A DNA stretch of 58,442 bases from Fibrobacter sp. (GTDB lineage Bacteria; Fibrobacterota; Fibrobacteria; Fibrobacterales; Fibrobacteraceae). The stretch is taken from NCBI GenBank assembly GCA_017642335.1, contig JAGCPF010000015.1, forward strand, positions 1 to 58,442, read 5' to 3'. Under the pieces are notes generated by a model. That model saw only the letters and a list, made by a program, of their open reading frames with translations, was not told the DNA's origin and did not search any database. Positions 1 to 9,700 of this stretch are shown piece by piece; position 1 is the stretch's first letter, and each line of letters starts with the position of its first letter. The position numbers were made by a program, and so were the translations under genes.

Positions 1-462
1 CATGTCGATGCGGCCAGTTTCCTTATCGACTTCGTACTGCACGAAGTTGTAGAGCATACCGGAGAAGTTCACCGGATGGCCGTGAGAAAGGTGTCCACCG
101 TGGTCGAGCTTGAGGCCGAGGACCTTGTCGCCCGGTTTGAGTACGGCGAAGTAAACAGCAGCGTTGGCCGGAGAACCGGAAAGCGGCTGGATGTTCACGT
201 GGTCGCAGCCAAAGAGCTTCTTGCAACGTTCAATGGCCAAAGCTTCCATCTTGTCGATGACTTCGTTACCACCGTAGTAGCGCTTGCCCACGTAACCTTC
301 ACTGTACTTGTTGGTCAGCACAGAGCCCATGGCTTCCATGACAGCCTTGGAGGTGTAGTTTTCAGAAGCGATGAGTTCGATGCCATATTCCTGGCGTTCG
401 GCTTCTTCCTGAATGATGTTATAGATTTCCGGATCGGTCTGTTGCAGTGTAGATTTGAGCAT
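1..462 (-). CDS. glyA: Serine hydroxymethyltransferase, N-terminal part (cut by window edge)
   Basis: The first 154 residues of a PLP enzyme that interconverts serine and glycine while charging tetrahydrofolate with a one-carbon unit, in the cytoplasm. Diagnostic segments are [33 protein letters not shown] and a pocket segment containing [11 protein letters not shown] and HGGHLSHG, all in family order. The PLP lysine lies beyond the window edge. The ATG at 462 is chosen because AAGGAG lies about 7 nt upstream and the protein starts at the normal family position. A TATATTTG box (490-497) lies just upstream. Identification is secure; only the C-terminal two thirds are missing, because of the window boundary and not through damage. 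Confidence 0.96.
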   Translation of the reverse strand, partial: MLKSTLQQTDPEIYNIIQEEAERQEYGIELIASENYTSKAVMEAMGSVLTNKYSEGYVGKRYYGGNEVIDKMEALAIERCKKLFGCDHVNIQPLSGSPANAAVYFAVLKPGDKVLGLKLDHGGHLSHGHPVNFSGMLYNFVQYEVDKETGRIDM

Positions 463-489
463 TTAGCTACTCCTTGATATTGTACGGCG

Positions 490-498
490 CAAATATAG
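490..498 (-). promoter_or_regulatory. Putative glyA promoter -7/-10 box CTATATTTG
   Basis: On the minus strand the sequence CTATATTTG lies 27 nt before the glyA start codon, followed by GCGCCG and then the AAGGAG ribosome site. The same octamer TATATTTG recurs upstream of tRNA-Gln, leuC, the giant repeat protein and the third TIGR02145 lipoprotein in this window. It fits the TAnnTTTG -7 box described in Bacteroidetes, a related phylum. That it works as a promoter here is inference. Confidence 0.5.
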
Positions 499-505
499 CT
501 ATTTC

Positions 506-540
506 AGACGAGAGACGAGAGACGAAAGACGAGAGATTTT
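506..540. repeat. GACGAGA heptad repeat, copy A
   Basis: Four consecutive 7-nt units (GACGAGA, GACGAGA, GACGAAA, GACGAGA) followed by GATTTT. The array lies between the glyA promoter box and the stop codon of the pectate lyase gene. Read in the glyA direction it ends as CTCGTCT seven nt before the CTATATTTG box. Related arrays occur at 16078-16156, 27568-27580 and 33094-33131. Confidence 0.75.
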
Positions 541-548
541 GGCAAAAA

Positions 549-2222
549 TTACCGAGGGCCGGCATCATTCTTTATACGAACGGCCATTTCTGCACCAACT
601 TCATCAATGGAGACTTTGTAATCGGGCTTGTAGCCGTGTGCATCGCCCTTCAGGGCCTCGCCACCCGCCGTGAACCAGTTCCCCCGCATTGCGACAAAAC
701 CGACAGTCGTATCGACCGGATTTCCCTTCGAGTCGAAGGCACTGTAATCCGAAACGGGCATCTCGTCACTGAAAACGTTGTTTTCAACATAGCACTTCGC
801 CGAATCCCCGCACTCGATGGAAGATTCTCCCAGATCCACGAAGAAGTTGTTGTAGGCGTGGAGTTCGCCGCCATGGGCGCGAATGCCGTCTTCGGAAAGC
901 CCGGCAAAGTAGTTGTGGTGCATGGAGAGTTCCTGGTCCGGCTCCTTGACGATGTCGGCAGGCAAACCGAACAGGATTCCCGTCTGTGCGTTCTCGAAGC
1001 GCGACCAGGAAACGGTCACGTTGTGCGAGCCGCGCTTCACGTCAAGCTGTACCAGCGGGTACTCCTCGAAGGTGCAGTGGTCCACCCACACGTGGTGCGA
1101 CCTGTTATGGATGGAAAGTGCACGCCTGGAACTCGTGTCCAACGCGGTAATCGCGGGAGCGGTAAAGGTCAGGTTCTCGAAAATCAGGTTGCTCGACACA
1201 TCGGTCAGCACACCCATACCGGTAATACGGATATCGCGGCCGCGGCCGTCAATTGTCTTGTCTTTCTTGAGGCGGAGCGGGGCCTGGAGGTTATAGGTTC
1301 CGCTCTTCTTGAAAATCACCCACGTCGGGCCATCGCGGTAGGCGCAATCACGCAACGAGCCCGGAGCAATGACGGCCGTCGTCTCAAAGGCACCCGTCGA
1401 ATCCACGCTTGTCGTGTCCTCCACGATAATATAGTCGTCCGTCGTGGTCACCTCGCAGATTTCGCCCTCGGCCTTCGCAATTTCGCCCGTACTATCAGTG
1501 AGCCCTGCAGCCCCGAGCGTCCCGACAGCATAACCATCTATCTGCGCAAGCAAGGCATCGTGTTCGCTCCAGTCGCCCTTGGGATACTTGGTCGCCGCAT
1601 TTTCTTCCGGCTTGACGACCTCGGCACTCGAATCGGAACAGACCACGTATAACGTGTCCCCCGCCGTCGACTGGACCCTGGCGGAGCGGGTCTCCGACGG
1701 GTCGCCCAGCTGGATATCAAAACTGCCCGACGGGAGCGAGTCAATGATAAAATGCCCCGTACTGTCGGGAACCACGAAACGGTCAAGCCCGGCAACACGA
1801 ACCACGAGGGAAGAATCCCCTAGCAGCACAAAACCTTCAATAGAGGAAAGCTCGCCCAGCTTGACCGTATCTACCCTGGAAGCGTTCTCGTCGAGAGTGA
1901 AACTGTGGACAGCGCCCGACGCCTCCGAGCGTGTCACGTTGCGAGCCTCGACCGTGTAAACGCCAGGTTCGGCGGGGATTTTCACGAAGCCCTCGCCATC
2001 CGTTTCGGTCCATTCCGTGACACGCTCGCCATCGGAAAGGAACGTTTCCGGTAACGCGCGGACGCGCGTAAAGGCGGCGGGCGTTCCGTTGGCAAGCTGA
2101 ACCCGCAAGGCAATCGTCGATTCCGCCTCAGTTCCGCCGGCAACATCCTTGTTATTCGAACAACCCGACAGGCCGGCAAGAGCCGTCAGCGTCAAGAGAA
2201 TCCAATACAGCGATTTACGCAT
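549..2222 (-). CDS. Pectate lyase-like (PL1 fold) lipoprotein, 557 aa
   Basis: Starts at the ATG at 2222 with GGAGG 6 nt upstream, giving a lipoprotein signal peptide ending in LSGC. The same frame is open further upstream but that part overlaps the regulator gene. Residues about 30-215 look like carboxypeptidase-regulatory or Ig-like beta domains (LANGTPAAFTRV, GFVKIPAEPGVYTVEARN). Residues about 290-470 form a PL1 right-handed beta-helix: TWVIFKKSGTYNL, KTIDGRG, HHVWVDHCTFEEYP, DVKRGSHNVTVSWSRF, HAYNNFF. PL1 enzymes cleave polygalacturonate by beta-elimination with calcium. In my alignment the usual RxPxxR arginines read D and H (DGIRAHGG), and one calcium-ligand acid before DVKRG reads L. 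Activity is therefore uncertain; it may be a binding protein or a divergent lyase. It overlaps the upstream stop codon by 8 bp, so it is probably translationally coupled. Confidence 0.85.
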   Translation of the reverse strand: MRKSLYWILLTLTALAGLSGCSNNKDVAGGTEAESTIALRVQLANGTPAAFTRVRALPETFLSDGERVTEWTETDGEGFVKIPAEPGVYTVEARNVTRSEASGAVHSFTLDENASRVDTVKLGELSSIEGFVLLGDSSLVVRVAGLDRFVVPDSTGHFIIDSLPSGSFDIQLGDPSETRSARVQSTAGDTLYVVCSDSSAEVVKPEENAATKYPKGDWSEHDALLAQIDGYAVGTLGAAGLTDSTGEIAKAEGEICEVTTTDDYIIVEDTTSVDSTGAFETTAVIAPGSLRDCAYRDGPTWVIFKKSGTYNLQAPLRLKKDKTIDGRGRDIRITGMGVLTDVSSNLIFENLTFTAPAITALDTSSRRALSIHNRSHHVWVDHCTFEEYPLVQLDVKRGSHNVTVSWSRFENAQTGILFGLPADIVKEPDQELSMHHNYFAGLSEDGIRAHGGELHAYNNFFVDLGESSIECGDSAKCYVENNVFSDEMPVSDYSAFDSKGNPVDTTVGFVAMRGNWFTAGGEALKGDAHGYKPDYKVSIDEVGAEMAVRIKNDAGPR

Positions 2223-3153
2223 CGGAACCTCCCCCAGCGCCATCCTCGCCGCAGGCGTCCTCTCCGGAAGCCTTGGCAACATCGTTCTGTTCCATCCCAC
2301 GGATGCGGCGCTTGCGGCCACGACGCTGCGGAGGCGGATACGGGTCAGAAAGCGGGAATAGCTGCATCCCCAACTGGAATACTCGATTGGGCTTTTCGCA
2401 CTGCGAGACCTTGGCCAGCACCTCGCGACGGAAGCGGCGTACCATTTCCACCAGTTCTGCATACGTTGTCTTGTCACAGGCAAACGCAAGCGTCGAAAGG
2501 TTGCGCTCCGTCTTGTCGAAACGGTCCAAGGCCGTCTGCGCCACGTCCAGGTTCTGCTGGATATACGAATTGACCGCCGTGCTGTAAGATTCCGAACCGC
2601 TGGAAATCAGTCCCTGCGTCTGCACGTAGGCACCGGTCGTCTCGTCCTTCCGGATCATGGAAAGTCGTTCAAGAAGCGCAATGGAACTCTTCACCTGGCT
2701 TGCCGTAATCGGCGGGCGTACCATCAACCCCAAAGCGGCATCGTCGCCCACATAGGGGTAAAAAGTCACCAGTTCACGGACAACCGCATGGTACCAGTGG
2801 TCAAAATACTCGAACTGGTCCTTCGCTAGATCCTCGACCTTGCATTCCTTCGTCGCGACAAGCTTTTCCAGATACTGGCGGCTCTCGGAATGGGTCTTGG
2901 CCTGATTGAACGCCACCATGTTCGCAAAATACGACTTCTCGCGAACATCATTGCAAAAAATATCGGCAAAAACCTTGACCATGCGCTCGGTGAGATTACG
3001 CTTCCCCTGCAAAATCTTATTGAACATGGAGGAATCGAATCCGGCGCGCTCGGCAATGTAACGATGGCTAAAGCGCCAGTCTCCCGAATGGCGTTCCTCG
3101 TAGGCGTCGCGCAAAAAATCGCGATAGTTCAAATATCCGAAAAGGTCAATCAT
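2215..3153 (-). CDS. TIGR02147 family protein (DUF4423-like, probable DNA-binding regulator)
   Basis: 312 residues, cytoplasmic, without a signal peptide. The opening IDLFGYLNYRDFLRDAYE is typical of TIGR02147, a paralogous family first defined in F. succinogenes. Residues about 31-66 (RYIAERAGFDSSMFNKILQG) read like an XRE-type helix-turn-helix, with the rest an alpha-helical DUF4423-like body (DQFEYFDHWYHAVVRELV). The last 35 residues are charged and low in complexity (RRGRKRRIRG). It starts 9 bp after the acetylesterase stop and its stop overlaps the pectate lyase start, so it is embedded in the pectin operon. No Shine-Dalgarno sequence precedes its ATG, which suggests translational coupling. 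A role in controlling this operon is inferred only from position and the HTH-like segment. Confidence 0.85.
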   Translation of the reverse strand: MIDLFGYLNYRDFLRDAYEERHSGDWRFSHRYIAERAGFDSSMFNKILQGKRNLTERMVKVFADIFCNDVREKSYFANMVAFNQAKTHSESRQYLEKLVATKECKVEDLAKDQFEYFDHWYHAVVRELVTFYPYVGDDAALGLMVRPPITASQVKSSIALLERLSMIRKDETTGAYVQTQGLISSGSESYSTAVNSYIQQNLDVAQTALDRFDKTERNLSTLAFACDKTTYAELVEMVRRFRREVLAKVSQCEKPNRVFQLGMQLFPLSDPYPPPQRRGRKRRIRGMEQNDVAKASGEDACGEDGAGGGSDA

Positions 3154-3162
3154 CAGGCAAAA

Positions 3163-4908
3163 TCAATGGAAAAAAACACGTCTTGTCGGTTGGCGGCGAT
3201 GAGTCGTCTCCGAAGGAAGTTCGCGCCCGAGCGCATTGAATGTTCTTGTTCTGGCAGGTTGCACGGCAATCCCGCGATTAGGCGCCAAGCGGATCGGAGT
3301 TGTGTCCTGCTGGTCGTTTTCCACCTTTGCGGGCTTGCATCCGGTGCGGTACACACCCTTGATGTCGAAAGCGATCATGTCGATATTCGGACCGCCGTCA
3401 TTTGTGGTGGAGGCAATCGCCATCTGGAAATCTAGGGCATCCACCCAGACATCCTCTATATAGACCGTATCCCACTTGTCCCAGGAGCCCGTCGGGGGGA
3501 AGGCGACATCGTAAGTGCCCTTGTCAATCGTGATTTTCATGTCGCGGTTGGACGTTCCGGCAAAGGCATAGCGCACCATGACGCGGGCATTGGAAGCCGA
3601 CTGGTCAGAAGTCAAATTGTAAACGGCCTTGCTCGTCGCGCTGTTCGAAATATTGTAGAATCCCTGGCCCGTATACCCCTCGTGGTCCTTATCGGTCGAA
3701 CCATCGCTCACCTCGGGGGTAGACATGTCTATCGGGGAACGCCAAGCCGTGTCGGCCACACCCGTAAAGCAAAGTGCCGTATCAATAGAGGCGGAAGAAC
3801 CCGGTTCTCCGGAGCTTGAAGAAGTCGGGTCCACCCCACTCGAACCTTCCTCGCCGTGATTGACCTTCTGGCATTCGGAACCGCCCTTGAACATCGCCGT
3901 GTACGTAATGTCGCGGGCCTTCGTCTTGAAGCCGTAATAAATTTGCTTGGTCGAAAGTTCGTTGCAGTCATCGTCGACCCACTTCTCGAACGTCTGGCCG
4001 TTGGGCGTCACGCGGAGCGTCATCGGAGCGCCCGCCGGAAAATACTGCGTCTGCGTAATGAGACCTTTATAATTCGAAAGGTTCGTCTGCACTTTGATGG
4101 TGTAGCGCGGCTTGATGGCGGAGACAAGCGTCGTGAGGGCAGCCTTCGCCTCGTCGGAGAGGTTCGTATTGTTCTTGAGGTTATCCTCGAGTTCTTCGCA
4201 AATCAGCTGGGCATGCCCCATGGAGCCCATTTCCTGAAAGTGCGTCGTACCGTCGTTCACACCGTCCGGGTAATTCGGGTATTCGCCCTTCTCCAACTTT
4301 TTGTACAGGTAACGCGTCACGTAATCTGGGATATTCTTGTACGTCGTATTGTACAGGTTATACGCCTTCATGTTCAAATCGACAAAAGGAATCTTGCTGT
4401 TCGTCGCAATCTTTTGCATCATGCCACGGGCATCGTAGTTATTGGCCCCCGTCGAAAAAACATTGCGGCTTCCGTTCAGGTTCATAGGAGAAACCAGGAT
4501 GACATTCACACCCTTTTTCTTACCCTCATCGACAAACTTCTGGATGTAGCCGGGAAAATCCTCAGGAGGCACATAACGGGCTTCCTTGCTGTAATCACGG
4601 TCGTTATGGCCGAACTGCACCAAAAGGTAGTCCCCCTTCTGCGCAGCTTTGAGGATTCCGTCCAAGCGGCCTTCTTCGATGAAGTTCTTGGAACTGCGCC
4701 CACCGAGAGCCGCATTGTTTACCTTGACGCGAGCACCATCAAAGAAATACCCGAGGACCTGCCCCCAACCCGTCTGCGGGTAGGCGGAGTCCTTGTATGT
4801 CTGGACCGTCGAATCGCCAGCCACGTGAATAGTGAAACTCGTGGAATCACTCACCGCGACCCCAGCGAAAAAAGCAGAAAGAAGGAGGAATTTCAATACA
4901 GACTTCAT
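3163..4908 (-). CDS. Rhamnogalacturonan acetylesterase (CE12-type SGNH) with CBM35-like module
   Basis: 581 residues with a Sec signal peptide. The SGNH hydrolase blocks are present: GDST at residues 31-34 (Ser33 nucleophile), NAALGGRSSKNF, QFGHND near 98-103, and the C-terminal Asp-His pair in DGTTHF. This order and DGTTHFQEMG match CE12 rhamnogalacturonan acetylesterases, which remove acetyl groups from galacturonate in RG-I. A beta-rich segment (about 265-345; FPAGAPMTLRVTP, FEKWVDDD) resembling a bacterial repeat domain follows. After a Ser/Pro linker comes a CBM35/CBM6-like module (about 405-530; YTGQGFYNI, TNDGGPNIDMIAFD). The tail is short and basic (THRRQPTRRVFFH), unlike the type IX-like tail of its neighbour. 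It follows the second esterase by 12 bp in the same operon. Confidence 0.9.
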   Translation of the reverse strand: MKSVLKFLLLSAFFAGVAVSDSTSFTIHVAGDSTVQTYKDSAYPQTGWGQVLGYFFDGARVKVNNAALGGRSSKNFIEEGRLDGILKAAQKGDYLLVQFGHNDRDYSKEARYVPPEDFPGYIQKFVDEGKKKGVNVILVSPMNLNGSRNVFSTGANNYDARGMMQKIATNSKIPFVDLNMKAYNLYNTTYKNIPDYVTRYLYKKLEKGEYPNYPDGVNDGTTHFQEMGSMGHAQLICEELEDNLKNNTNLSDEAKAALTTLVSAIKPRYTIKVQTNLSNYKGLITQTQYFPAGAPMTLRVTPNGQTFEKWVDDDCNELSTKQIYYGFKTKARDITYTAMFKGGSECQKVNHGEEGSSGVDPTSSSSGEPGSSASIDTALCFTGVADTAWRSPIDMSTPEVSDGSTDKDHEGYTGQGFYNISNSATSKAVYNLTSDQSASNARVMVRYAFAGTSNRDMKITIDKGTYDVAFPPTGSWDKWDTVYIEDVWVDALDFQMAIASTTNDGGPNIDMIAFDIKGVYRTGCKPAKVENDQQDTTPIRLAPNRGIAVQPARTRTFNALGRELPSETTHRRQPTRRVFFH

Positions 4909-4920
4909 AAAGAACCGAGC

Positions 4921-6777
4921 CTACTTCACCTTTGCATACATTCCATTAAACTTCACGTTTCCCTGTTTCACGACAACACGGTAGAGACCGGCCGCGCCGA
5001 CGGTGGAAGCCAAATCCAGCGTTCCCGACCCGACCATCTTGCGGGCGACAATGCGACCATGCATGTCGAAGATGCTTACCTGTGCTGGCCCATTGCCAGC
5101 CAAAATCAAGTCGTTCCCGCGAAGGCGAACTGCAGGCTGCTTAGCCCCGCCCTGTACGGCAATATTCGTTCTATCGCTAGTATCGGCGCAGCCCTCGCTC
5201 ACGCGACACACGCTTTCCATGCTGAAACCGAACATGTCGATATTCGGTCCGCCGTCGTCCGTGAGCGACATGAACTTGAGTTCGGCCTCGCCTTGCGGCG
5301 CATCCAGAACCACGTAAGCGGTATCCCATGTCGTCCAGCTGCCCGTCGGCGGCGCAGAGATTAGGTAGTCATGGTCCAAGTAGGCATTGATGGTACGGTC
5401 AGTGGTACCGCCGTTCGCGTAAATCACGGCAAGCGTCGTATAGCCAGCACCAGGGAACTTCACCTTATACGAGGCAAAGGAGTTCTTCTCGTTCGCAAAA
5501 TTCCAGAAGCCTTCGCCATGGAACCCGGCGTTATTGTTTTCGGAAAATCCATTGCCGGTATCGGGCGTAAAGGCGTCAAAGAATTTCTTGACGTCCTTGT
5601 CGATCGGCACTGAAGTCTCTTCACTCCCTTCGGGAGGAGTATAGGGGACAAAGGTCACATCGTCCAAATTCTTGGGAGTCGTCGTCGGGAATGCCGTCAG
5701 TGCGGCACCGTCACCCGTGTACTTCTCGGCAGTACCGCCCTCGTAAACAGCCGTGTACTGCGTCGAAGCATTCCCCATCTTGAACGTATAGATGTACGGA
5801 GACTTCACGGTCGATACCGCCTGGCCGCTGACCTTGTTCCCGTTGCCGTCGTACCAGCCCAGGAACTTTTTACCATTTTTCGGGATCGTCTTGAGCAAAA
5901 CAGTCATGCCCTGCGGATAATACGCACTGATAGATGTCGCCTCGGCAGAACCTTCCGGAGAGACCTTCACATCCACCTGGTACATGGGAGCCATGTACTC
6001 GCCGAGCTTTTTCACGACCGTATCCGAGTGGGCGCGCATCTGCTCGGTTATGATTCGTCCGTAAGCGTTCGCACCGTTCATCTGCAAATGCACCTGATCG
6101 GACTGGTCAGCCCCCAAATTCGAATATTCCGCCTTTGTGGAGAAATTGTAAACAAACTGCTGGGCATATTTTTCGCCCACAGAAATCATGTAGTTCGCAA
6201 CCATCTCGCTCATGTCGATGAAAGGGACATTCAAGTCTTTGGCTAGTTGCTGGTTAAGCGCCGGGTAGCCACGATAACTGTTATGGATTTGCGTCGGGGA
6301 ATCGAAGATACAACGGCGAATCGGGCTCATGATGATGGGGTACGCCCCCTTGGCACGAACATCATCGACCATCTTTTTCATGTTGGACTTGTAAAAATCC
6401 TCGGTACTGTAATTGATGTCGTTAATCCCGAACTGGATAACCACGTAATCGCCGGGTTGCAGCTTTTCGGCAATGCAGTTACCGTTGGAACAGCCCTTCT
6501 TGAAGAACATGTCGTAGTAGCCGACAGCAATGCCACCGTTCTTGTCTTTGCCGCCGCCCCCCAGCGACATACCACCCTGGCCACGATTTACGACCTTCGC
6601 CTTGTCAAACCAGAAATGGAAATCCTGGCCCTGCCCCTGCTTGGGGTAGTAGCCCTCGTTCCAATCCTGCATGGTGGAATCGCCACACATATATATAGTC
6701 ACCTCCGCCCAGACAATCGAAGACACGACTATCGAGGCGAGGACGGCAGTTTGACATATTTTGTTCAAGATGGTCAT
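4921..6777 (-). CDS. Second CE12-type acetylesterase with CBM35-like module and type IX-like tail
   Basis: 618 residues. A Sec signal peptide ends near VWA, followed directly by TIYMCGDSTMQDWN with the SGNH serine in GDST (32-35). Further blocks are GQGGMSLGGGG, QFGINDINYS and the catalytic pair in DQVHLQ. The central part repeats the layout of its neighbour: a beta segment (YYPQGMTVLLKTIP, FLGWYDGNG), then a CBM35-like module (HGEGFWNFAN, PPTGSWTTWDTAYV, TDDGGPNIDMFGF). The last 75 residues end in VSIFDMHGRIVARK and GLYRVVV, the pattern of type IX secretion C-terminal domains. Probable role: surface or secreted deacetylation of rhamnogalacturonan. The two esterases share architecture but are clearly diverged, so they may prefer different acetyl positions; that is inference. 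Confidence 0.9.
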   Translation of the reverse strand: MTILNKICQTAVLASIVVSSIVWAEVTIYMCGDSTMQDWNEGYYPKQGQGQDFHFWFDKAKVVNRGQGGMSLGGGGKDKNGGIAVGYYDMFFKKGCSNGNCIAEKLQPGDYVVIQFGINDINYSTEDFYKSNMKKMVDDVRAKGAYPIIMSPIRRCIFDSPTQIHNSYRGYPALNQQLAKDLNVPFIDMSEMVANYMISVGEKYAQQFVYNFSTKAEYSNLGADQSDQVHLQMNGANAYGRIITEQMRAHSDTVVKKLGEYMAPMYQVDVKVSPEGSAEATSISAYYPQGMTVLLKTIPKNGKKFLGWYDGNGNKVSGQAVSTVKSPYIYTFKMGNASTQYTAVYEGGTAEKYTGDGAALTAFPTTTPKNLDDVTFVPYTPPEGSEETSVPIDKDVKKFFDAFTPDTGNGFSENNNAGFHGEGFWNFANEKNSFASYKVKFPGAGYTTLAVIYANGGTTDRTINAYLDHDYLISAPPTGSWTTWDTAYVVLDAPQGEAELKFMSLTDDGGPNIDMFGFSMESVCRVSEGCADTSDRTNIAVQGGAKQPAVRLRGNDLILAGNGPAQVSIFDMHGRIVARKMVGSGTLDLASTVGAAGLYRVVVKQGNVKFNGMYAKVK

Positions 6778-6794
6778 AAATCTGCGGCTTGTGG

Positions 6795-9700
6795 TTAGTG
6801 GTTAGAATTAACGAACAGGCTCCTCTGCATCATCTTCCCGTCAAGTTTGACCTTCACCACGTACATTCCCCCCGGGAGTACGCCACGGTCGAGCGCAAGC
6901 ACGGACTCGCCCGACGAAACGTTAGCCGAGATGGCGCCGCGAACAGTACCGGAAACGTCGTAGAAAAGGATTTCAACATAGCCAGGAACCGAAGTGAAGA
7001 GAGAACCCGTTGTCGGAGTGTAGAAGAAACCTCTATCAAAACGTACGACAGGAAGGGCGTCGGTCTTTTTGTCCGAATAAGCTTCTACGCCCGCAATATC
7101 AAACAAGAACGCATCCACATCTGCGCCACTGGTCTTTGACATCGACTTGAGCGTAATGGTATTCTTGCCTTTTTTCAACTTGATGTCTATATCGTACGTA
7201 TTCCACATAGACCAGCCGCCCGTCGGGCCCATCTCGACCGTCCCGACTTCTTTGCCGTTCACAACAAGTTTCATTTCACGGGAGGTACTATCACCATTAG
7301 CGTAGCGCACCGACATCGTCGTCGCGGATTCGCTAGCAGACTTGACCAACCATGTTCCATAACTCGACTTCGAATTCTTGAAGTCAAAGTAGCCATTTCC
7401 AATATAGCCCTTGGACTCTTTTCCCGTCGAGCCTTCGCCTTCATCCGGAATGGCCGCATCCACAATGGAAGATGCGTTCACGACCACCTTGGAAGAATCC
7501 TTCTTGTCCGGATTCGTTTTTGTGGAATCCGTCTTCGACGTATCCGGCTTGGGGGCCTCCTTCACGACAATTTCGCCCTTGACCGTTGCATTTGCAGCCT
7601 TGCTGCCCTCGGTCTTTATCGTGAACTTGAACGTACCCGTCTTTTTCGGCGTACCGGAAATCCAAACAGTCTGCTTCGCCGAATCGACCTTGGCAGAAAC
7701 TCCCGACGGGAGACCATCCACCTTGACCCCAGTGCAGAACAGGAACTCGTAACCGATAGCCTTTATCGAATCGCCCAAAGTAACGGTCTGCTTTTCTTTC
7801 GCACCTTCCATCTTGGAAAGGATTGCATCAGGATACACGGTAAATGCGCTGTCGCCCACGGTATACACGCTAGGTTGCATCAACTTCTTGACCATGTCGG
7901 GCAGATAGTAGCTCGTATGCGGGGGCTGGTTGTAGCCCGTATTCTGCCATGCAACAGCAGTCCTATAAACGGCATCGTGCATCAGCGTGTAAAGGCGGTA
8001 CGGAGTCGTCACCGGAGTAGAGATGATATAGATTTTGGACGGATCGTTCTCGGTGCGAAGGATCAGTTCTTCGCGCCAGTCTCCAAAGAGATCCGCAACG
8101 AGGAGCGGTGTATTCTTGGTGCCGTTGCATCCAGAAAGCCCAAGCGCCGCAGTTCCATCAAAATAGTGCGGCATTGACTGATTTGGCACATCCGGTTTAT
8201 ACACGATGGCTCCGTCAAGCAATTCATCCTGCAAGTCTCCATCGAAGTATATGCGGAAGTTAATTGGATAGCCTAAAGTGTCTTCATTTTCATAGAGATA
8301 ATGAGTGAAATACAAAGTAGTGTCCGTTAGCTTAACCGTGTCATATACGACACCAACGGTATCACGGGTATAATATATGGGATCGTCAATATAATTTCCT
8401 TTCGCCGAACGAATCGCTCGGCCTTTCGAAGACCACATCTCAAGTCCACGGTACGTAGAATCAATATCGGCAGCCAAACCACGACCATTATCTATACCCC
8501 CCTGCAAGGTCCCCCAAAGGACCTTACCATTGGCATCACGCAGTTCATCCATATATGGGGTCTGATACCAATACTCATGAACACCCCAGAATTCAAGCCC
8601 TGGATGGTCCGGATCAATATCGGCAAGATGTCCGGCATCCCCGTGACCAAAGCCGGTAGAGTAACGAACCGTTCCGTCATGATTCAAAGCCGCAGCACCA
8701 TAAACAATTTCGTCAAAGCCATCGCCATCCAGGTCGCCCACAAAAATATTGTGGTTGCCCTGAGCGTAAAGGCCTTCGCCCGGAGTTTCGGACTTATGGA
8801 ACCAGCGTTGCTTCAGGTCCTTGCCGTCAAAATCATAGGCAACGACGTAAGCCGCCGTATAATAGCCACGGGCAATGATGGCACTCGGATGGATGCCATC
8901 CAGGTATGCCGTTGCCGCAAGGAAGCGGTCACAACGGTTTCCATAATTGTCGCCCCACGTAGTCCCCCCAACGGAATCCGCCGGGCCAAACTTCCTGGCA
9001 TCGCGCGACGGGAGATACTCAATCGTCGTGATTTCTGCGCCATCAATTCCACGAAACACCGTCAAGTATTCCGGGCCAGAGACGATTCGACCCGCAGAGT
9101 CGAGATAATTCTTGCTAGAATCACCTATAACCTTCCCCTTTCCATCAATCGTGCCGTCCGCGGTCTTGACAATCATTTCCGCCTTGCCGTCACCATCATA
9201 GTCGTAGACCTGGAACTGCGTATAATGCGGACCCGACCGTATATTCCAGCCCATATTGATACGCCACAGTTTGGTACCATCGAGTTTGTAGGCGTCAATC
9301 AAGGTCGGGCTGGTAAAGCCATCCATCACAGGGTCTTTGAAATTCGACGGCTCCCATTCCAGAACCAGTTCATATTGGCCGTCGCCGTCCAAGTCGGCGG
9401 CACTCATGTCGCTGGCCCAATAAGTACAGGTGTCTCCAGCCTTGGATTTAGGACAAGCCGGAGCATCCACCTTCAGCACCTTGTACGGGAAAGACTGCCC
9501 CCCAAAAGAAACGGTCGAATCCATGACGAAAGACACAGCCTTCTTTTCGCCTTCTGAACTGTCCACGACAGCCGAGACCGTGTACTTGGACGTAATCTTC
9601 CCATCCTTGTCCAAGTAGTTGGTCCCGTCCGTCTTGCCGATCGTGGCAATTTTGGTGCCGTCACGGTAAAGGTTGAATTCCGTATCAGATTTTTCAGTGC

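Noticed and set aside
3856..5364. Long plus-strand open frames over the CE12, PL11, ispE and ftsK genes
   Set aside because: They are antisense to well-supported genes, have no ribosome-binding sites and no homology.
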